A stretch of DNA of 64,000 nt from Pholis gunnellus (lineage: Eukaryota; Chordata; Actinopteri; Perciformes; Pholidae): contig OU342809.1 of assembly GCA_910591455.2 (NCBI GenBank), forward strand, positions 20,501,427 to 20,565,426, read 5' to 3'. Shown here in pieces: positions 58,301 through 64,000 of this stretch (position 1 is its first letter; the number at the start of each line of letters is the position of its first letter). The position numbers and the translations under genes are program-made. The notes under the pieces were generated by a model. The model was not told the origin of the DNA. It did no database searches and saw only the letters and a program-made list of their open reading frames with translations.

Positions 58301-59131
58301 TATTATTGATTAAAATAAGACACATCCAATGCACAGGATTTCAATTGGGAATGATAAAAGTGAGTTCTTGTATAAAAGATTTGCCTGTCACTGAAAGAAA
58401 TAAAATAAAATAATTCTGCTGCAGCATTTAAACATTTCATAGAATCAGAAATGTGTTCTTCGGTGAAGGAGAAAGAAATATATATATTTAGAAAAATCAG
58501 TAAATAAAGTAGAAAGTAAGAGTCATTCTTGCACAACAAGGCTCAGGTTTGTGAAGCGAAACGTATTCAAAGCGTCTATTTACTGTAGATGATTTACCAT
58601 CACATTTTGGCCCGCATGCCTTTACCAGGGCATCAAAGCATGGCTCTTTGGCCAAGGCAAGTAGGTCAACAAACATCTTAATCCATCTAAATAAACTCTT
58701 TTAAATGCTTTCCCATCACAGAGCCCTGCCTTGCTTGTTTGCACAATGTTTTTGTGTTTTTAATACTTTTAATAAAAGTGCCGCTTCACCAACACGCTTT
58801 TATTCCAGACCGACCAAGATATCGCGTAAATGCTGCTGAATGAAACAAACTCATTGAAAATGAATTGTCAACAAAACCAGAATCAATTCTCAGCATTGTC
58901 GTCTCATTTTTCCACCATATGTTGTCAACATCATACAGCCCTACAGCTGCTCCTCCTAGAACCCCCAAAAGGGCCTCTGTGTGTGAAATCTGACTTAATC
59001 AAGTCAGTGGTACCCCACCTACCAGTTGTCCAGCGTTATCATGGGATGTACATTAGATATAGATACTCTGACCCCGACCACTGACTGTGGACTGGAGATT
59101 ACTGGAGGTGGGCCTCTTTCCTGCTCCCATT
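55321..59131. other. Unique non-coding stretch, AT-rich
   Basis: No supported gene. The 131-codon frame at 56179-56574 has a CSRCGTKC cluster but no recognisable domain and no splice context. 57460-57640 is rich in AAATAAAT words. 55421-55837 (minus, 138 codons) is unrecognised. Confidence 0.5.
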
Positions 59132-59152
59132 TATCTTTCTTTCTTTCTTTCA
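59132..59152. repeat. (TTTC)n microsatellite
   Basis: Short TTTC run that forms part of the pyrimidine-rich stretch before the candidate acceptor at 59224. Confidence 0.9.
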
Positions 59153-59224
59153 CCTCCCTATACACCCCCCACCTCCCTTCTCTCTCTCCCTCTCCCTCTG
59201 TAATGTCTCAGCTGTTCCCTGCAG

Positions 59225-59300
59225 GCAGGGCTCTCTGACTGAGTGCCTGCTCTGTTATGGGTTCATTGGGCTGGTATGTGGCAGGAATCTTTGGATCAAG
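59225..59300 (+). CDS. Weak candidate 76-bp coding exon
   Basis: A long pyrimidine tract (59160-59200) and 'ctgttccctgcag' precede it; AAG|GTAATT follows. Only one frame is open: one base completing a codon, then 25 codons starting QGSLTECLLCYG and ending WIK, rich in hydrophobic residues. The entry phase (2) fits the exit phase of the candidate exon at 28917-28972. The exit phase is 0. The protein is unrecognised. The alternative is a chance open stretch inside a conserved non-coding element that continues to about 59640. Confidence 0.18.
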
Positions 59301-59671
59301 GTAATTTCACACTGTTCAACTTTTTCCCAGGCTGTTAAGCTTCCTTTTACCTTTGTGCCACTCAGAGAGCGAGATAGGGAGCGACACATGTAGCCGTTAA
59401 ACACACACAGTGGCTCAGCGGCTGACGCCACCAGCGGAGCCGAGGGAAAGACTTGAAAGATACGGCCTATAAATTACAGTCCAACACCTCGGTTTCCCAA
59501 AAGGATCAGATTATTGCAGGCTGATCCAGAGTGTTTGGGAGGATGGATGCACATTCATGTGCAGTGCAGTAATGAAGCTGCACGTCTGCCAGGGGAGCCA
59601 CCGTGGTGGGCCCCCCTCATTTGTCTCTATCACTGATCACTAAGAAGATCAGATAGTGTGTGCGTGTGTGT
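59301..59671. other. Conserved-looking non-coding block
   Basis: Balanced composition, no repeats, and motif-like words (GATCAGATTATTGCAGGCTGATC-type segment at about 59506-59527, with GATCAG and CTGATC in inverted arrangement). No gene. Confidence 0.3.
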
Positions 59672-59695
59672 GGGGGGGGGGGGGGGGGGGGGGGG
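59672..59695. repeat. G24 homopolymer
   Basis: Twenty-four consecutive G directly after a TG-rich stretch. The length may be a sequencing or assembly artefact. If real, it is a strong G-quadruplex former. Confidence 0.95.
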
Positions 59696-62600
59696 TGCTT
59701 TCTTTGCTTGTATATTTGAATGCGTCATTTTTGTGTGTGTGTATTTCTCATCAGGTGTTTCTGCATCTGTATCTCGTTTCTTTATTAGGCTTTTCTCAGT
59801 GTTTATTATTAGCCTCCGCAGATCAGTGAGCACCTGATGCCGTTGCAACAGCAGGAAAACCCTCAATAATTGTTGAAATCTTGTTGTCTTCCATGTACCA
59901 TCTGTTACCATCTGCAGGAGCGATAAGGAAACAAGGGCAACAGTAGCACCGCTAACTGCGTGCATGTGTGCTTGTGAGGGCTGGTATATGCTCAGGTGTT
60001 CTCTATATTCGGTGTTTGGGTTTATTTTTGGTGACCTGAGTTATTTTGGAAAGTATATGGTTAACTTTAATGTTGGTGTTACCTCTCTGTGTGTTTGACA
60101 CACTCAATGTAAACAGGCAGCTTTCCCTTTGTTCGTTATTGGGAGCGGTATGTGAATCATAGATTAAACAGGATTTGCATGAACGGCTTGACTTGACTTG
60201 GGTTATTCTGCAGCTCAATCACTCTGCATGCAGTTCACTGTGCAGCTACGTTCCCCGCGTCATTCAGCATCCCTTTGCGTATCGCTGTAATAACAGTTTT
60301 TAATAAATTATGTGTGACGATTTTCTGATTGGTGCTGTTATTCAAGTGCCGGTAAGCTTTTTTTGATAAGCCCATGGCGTGAGATCTCTTTGACCTCAAG
60401 TTCAGCGTGTTTTAGTCTGAGCTTGTTGTGATTCCAGGTGGAAGTCCTCAGGATGTTGATCCTCCCAAAGCACCAACAGACACAATTTTCAAACAATCTG
60501 GAGGAAAAAATTTGTTGCAAAAATGTAGTTATTGTCCCTACCTCTCCCTAGAAGTCCTTGCATTCTGCACCAAGGACTCCGCTGGATTAACAATGCCTTT
60601 GTTGTTGGCGTGCATAGTGAAAGAAGGGAGAGCAATAGGCTGGAACTGTGGTGTGGTATCAGCAAGCAGCTGTTGCATGAGTGACAAAGTCAAGGGCTAG
60701 TGATATGAACATGGGAAAATCCTGGAGGAGCAGGAGGGGAAGAGACAGCAGCAGCAGCTGAGCCGCTCTGCGCCGCTCTGTGTGGAGCGAGGCAGCCTTC
60801 ACTGTTGCTGCTATGTGGGGAGAAAAAGTGTGAGAAAGCAGTTTATCCTCTCTTAGAGCAAGGAAATATTGACATTATTTAGCAGCCGGTGCTCCAAACC
60901 CACCTCTCATATCGGGCTCATTTGGCCCCAGATTTGATGACTGCATGAAAGGTTGTTGGTGGAGTTCAAAAGACAGGGTCAAGCATGCGAAAGAGGGGAG
61001 GGATGGATGCAGGGAGGAAGGCAGGGATGAAGGAATGGGGTGGAAGGGTAGAAGAAAGGTAAATGAATACCAAAGGGTTCGCTCTTGTGTTAACCGAAGG
61101 TTGTTATTATTATTGTCCCAGAACTAGCACTCGGTACCTTTTATTAGTACAGTACCAACATGAAGTTTTTTAATAGAAATCTGCAAACTACAATTTAGTG
61201 TTTTATGTTTTTCTTTTTGTCTTTTAAAGGGAAGAAGATCCCACACAAACTTAAACTTATCAGAAAGTCCTTTGAACAGAGAAGGACACAGCTCTGACCA
61301 TGAGCTTCTGCTTTGTGTTTAAAACAGTTTTGCATAACTTCAACTTAATTCCTTACTAATTTCTTTATGTCCCGTGGCATGACCTTTCCTCTCTTGGATC
61401 TTTAAAGACACGTGTGATGGGTGTCCGTCGCAAAATGTGGAGATGACGCGGCCATGCACTGAAATGCATTCAGTTTTGGCAATGTGCACCCAAAACTTCT
61501 CACGGCGTATCAAGCATAAACAATGCATTGCTGGTCTTCTGTCAATGAAATGCTCTCTAAATTAATATGGGTTAATAGACGTATACCACACACATATTAA
61601 CAATGTAGTTTTGAATCCTTCCTGCCATTAAAGGCGGTTCAATGTCTGTTAACACTGCTCCACCATGTAGCGGTTGCATTTTGAGCTGAGGCTCTGAAAG
61701 GTGTTTACCTGAGTGAGATGTCTTGTTCCTTTCATCCCTCCCCTGCATCATGCAGTCAACATCTTGTCCCAAAGACGTCAACAATTAGGACTTTGTTCTT
61801 TACGTGTTTTTCTCCCCCTTGTTTCGCTTCCAGTTAATGAGATAAGGGCACGTCTCAAAGAATTTGGGAGGACGTGTTTGCATAAAGAATTTCTGAAGGA
61901 GTCTGAGGGACGTCTGCAGGGCGAGCCCTCAGTGCCAAAGCTGCATTGTTGTAACATCAGTCATGGAGGGGGAATCGGAGAAATCCCACAGGTGGTTAGT
62001 GGAGATGTCAGGGACAAGCTTCACACCACTGCTGGAAACACTCACATCATGCAGTGTGCTAAGCTCCCAACAGTGCAGGACGCAAAAACTAAAGAGCGTT
62101 TCTTCTTTATTTTGAGATGGTGCCATTTATCATATCAGCTGATTGCTGACCAGATATTTGTCTTAGATTTTTAGAATCACATAAAAATGCTTAACTTTTG
62201 TGTTTGTTTAATTGGGACAAACGGACTCGTGTCCATCCTGTGTTGTACATCCAGTGTTTGATTGATCTTCATGGTGCCGAGTCTAAACAGCATTACAGCC
62301 AGAATGTTGAGTGTTTCAGTTGATTCTGCACGTGATTGGGTTTAGATTCATCCAGGATGCGTGATCATTTTGATTCTGATTACAGTAAAAAACACAGTTT
62401 TGAACCGTTTAAAATGATATGAAGAAACGGCCAACACGTACTGGTTTTGTGTTTGACGACTCAAACACTTTGTATTTCATGGATCAGTGGGATGCAGCTG
62501 TCTACATTTTATTTATAAGTTTGTGATGTTTCACACTATTCGGTTGGAGAATAGTTGAGGTTTTGCATTAAGTCTGGTGTTTGTTTTTATCATGGGTGAT

Positions 62601-64000
62601 TGAGTTTTCTCTGTATTGTTGTTGTTTGGCGCACACATCTGCAGTTACTCAACCACAGAAAAATACGTAAAAAATGGGGAAATGTGGGCACGATGAACAA
62701 ATTCTCTGTACGTGATCGTGATGTTTTCACGTGAATCACATTGTGAGTGTAATAGCCATCATGCAGTGCTGCTCAACATCCGTTTAGAAGCACGAAGAGC
62801 ATCTGAAAACTATTTTCTCGTTTAAAATTTTGATTACATGGTATAGCGCTCGAGCTGCCCAAATAAACCATTGGCGCATGTTGCAGTTGTTGGTTGTTGC
62901 TCTCTGAAATGTCTCCATGTTCCTCTGTGACCCGGAGGTGACCTGAGAAGTTCAGTTGGCAGATGAATCCCCCCCAAAAAATGTTAGTTGAAGCAGAAAG
63001 AGAGAGGCGGCTGCTGGGTGTTTATCTGAGGTTTATTTGTTGTGGACGTCTCACCTGCTGCTTGGTTGTTGAACGGACTGCTTTCTTGTTAAACTGCTGC
63101 ATTGTGTTTCAGTGTGATCACCTCTGTTGTGTATATATAAAGACATATTTTTAAAGTAAAAATAATACACATAATTTGTTTTTTTCCTTCTCTGATTTTA
63201 GCCTTTGTAAACATTACTCCCTGTGTTTAGTTCAATATAGATGTTGTATGTTCATAGAATCTAAATTAAATTGAAATTAAGCAGATTTGTTGTCCAGAAA
63301 ATACAAAAATGAGCACACTTGAATTGTAAGCATGAAATGTTTCATTTTATTCCTGTGGTTTTCTCACAAATAATTAAATCTCTGAATTATTTTCAGTAAA
63401 TAAGTCAGTTCTCCAACCGTTCAAAAATAATCTATTATAGTTGGATTGTTAATACCTTTATCAAAAATCTTCCAAAACTTAACCTTAAAATGAATCATGA
63501 CAAAAATAGGGATAATATATATAAACAGTTTAAACAAAGATATATAAAGAATTATTACAGAATTCAAAATGAAGGAGACTTTGGTGGAATTTCACATAAA
63601 TCCACCAAAGTTTCTTTATTACATCAGATTTATTTCATATTTTTGTTCCTTTGAAATCTTAAAAGAAACGTGGTAATTAGTTAGATCATGTCAGATTATC
63701 ATAACATACTAGTAATCTCTTAATTTAATTTCATGAAGAGTTGTATTTCCTGCATGGCAGTTGCTGACCTGCTGGTGCAGGTGTGTTGTTTTCAGAATGG
63801 GTTTGAGGTATTTTCTTTACACATAACTGAAGAGATATTATCTATTTGCTGCAGTTTGTGAAGGCTTTGTTTGATGAGATTATCTTCATAGTTTATTCTT
63901 GTTCATTTTAGTTTCACTTTTACAATGATGGACATGTAGCCTTATTGTAAAACATGAGAAACTGCCCTATATAATGATTGTTCTTTTAATATTTAAAGTT
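59696..64000. other. Unique non-coding stretch to the window end
   Basis: No supported gene. The 153-codon frame at 61713-62174 is unrecognised. An acceptor-like 'tttgtcttttaaag' at about 61230 opens a 30-codon frame that ends in a stop, with no further support. 60960-61060 is GGAA/GGGA-rich. From 63150 on the sequence is AT-rich. Confidence 0.5.

Noticed and set aside
60428..60700. 90-codon frame after 'gtgattccag'
   Set aside because: The acceptor lacks a real pyrimidine tract and the protein is unrecognised.
61230..61325. Acceptor TTTTAAAG followed by a 30-codon frame and stop, as a possible last exon
   Set aside because: No polyadenylation signal close by, no recognised sequence, and alternative frames are similar in length.

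Overview
The window looks like non-coding DNA of a ray-finned (teleost, probably percomorph-type) fish. The reasons are the many long (CA/TG)n microsatellites, several interspersed repeats I recognise as teleost families, decayed DNA transposons, and a complete lack of bacterial-style gene density. No complete protein-coding gene, rRNA or tRNA can be supported. The long open frames either read through microsatellites (Cys-Val, Thr-His, Arg-Asp or Ser-Leu repeats) or are compositionally biased chance frames. I found no CRISPR array, operon or phage-like cluster.

Layout. 0-1.3 kb: a decayed LINE 3' end followed directly by a second teleost repeat. 1.3-12.5 kb: mostly unique sequence ending in pyrimidine-rich DNA and an imperfect hexanucleotide array. 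12.7-28.9 kb: unique sequence broken by very long TG arrays (15.7 and 23.3 kb) and two retroelement-like tails. 28.9 kb: the best candidate exon, 56 bp, with a good acceptor and donor and one open frame. 31.5-32.2 kb: a TIR element of the 'GTGGAATGTAACTAAGTAC' type. 33.5-38.7 kb: two copies of one teleost repeat type in opposite orientation, an AT-rich repeat, and an unusual nested inverted repeat at 34.2 kb. 39.8-42.6 kb: short CA arrays and a long polypyrimidine tract. 43.35-44.30 kb: a hAT element with 8-bp target-site duplication, imperfect TIRs and a broken transposase C-terminus on the minus strand. 46.4-49.2 kb: a repeat nest with a TG array, a degenerate dispersed repeat, a TIR element with 27/28 matching ends, and a 61-bp unit present twice. 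54.7-55.3 kb: another probable repeat. 59.2 kb: a second, weaker candidate exon, phase-compatible with the first. The rest, to 64 kb, is unique sequence with no support for genes.

The simplest reading is the inside of a very large plus-strand gene (giant introns around one or two tiny exons) or an intergenic desert. The sequence alone cannot decide between these. No undescribed multi-gene system is visible. The items most worth checking are the 56-bp exon, the nested inverted repeat, the duplicated 61-bp unit and the two TIR elements.
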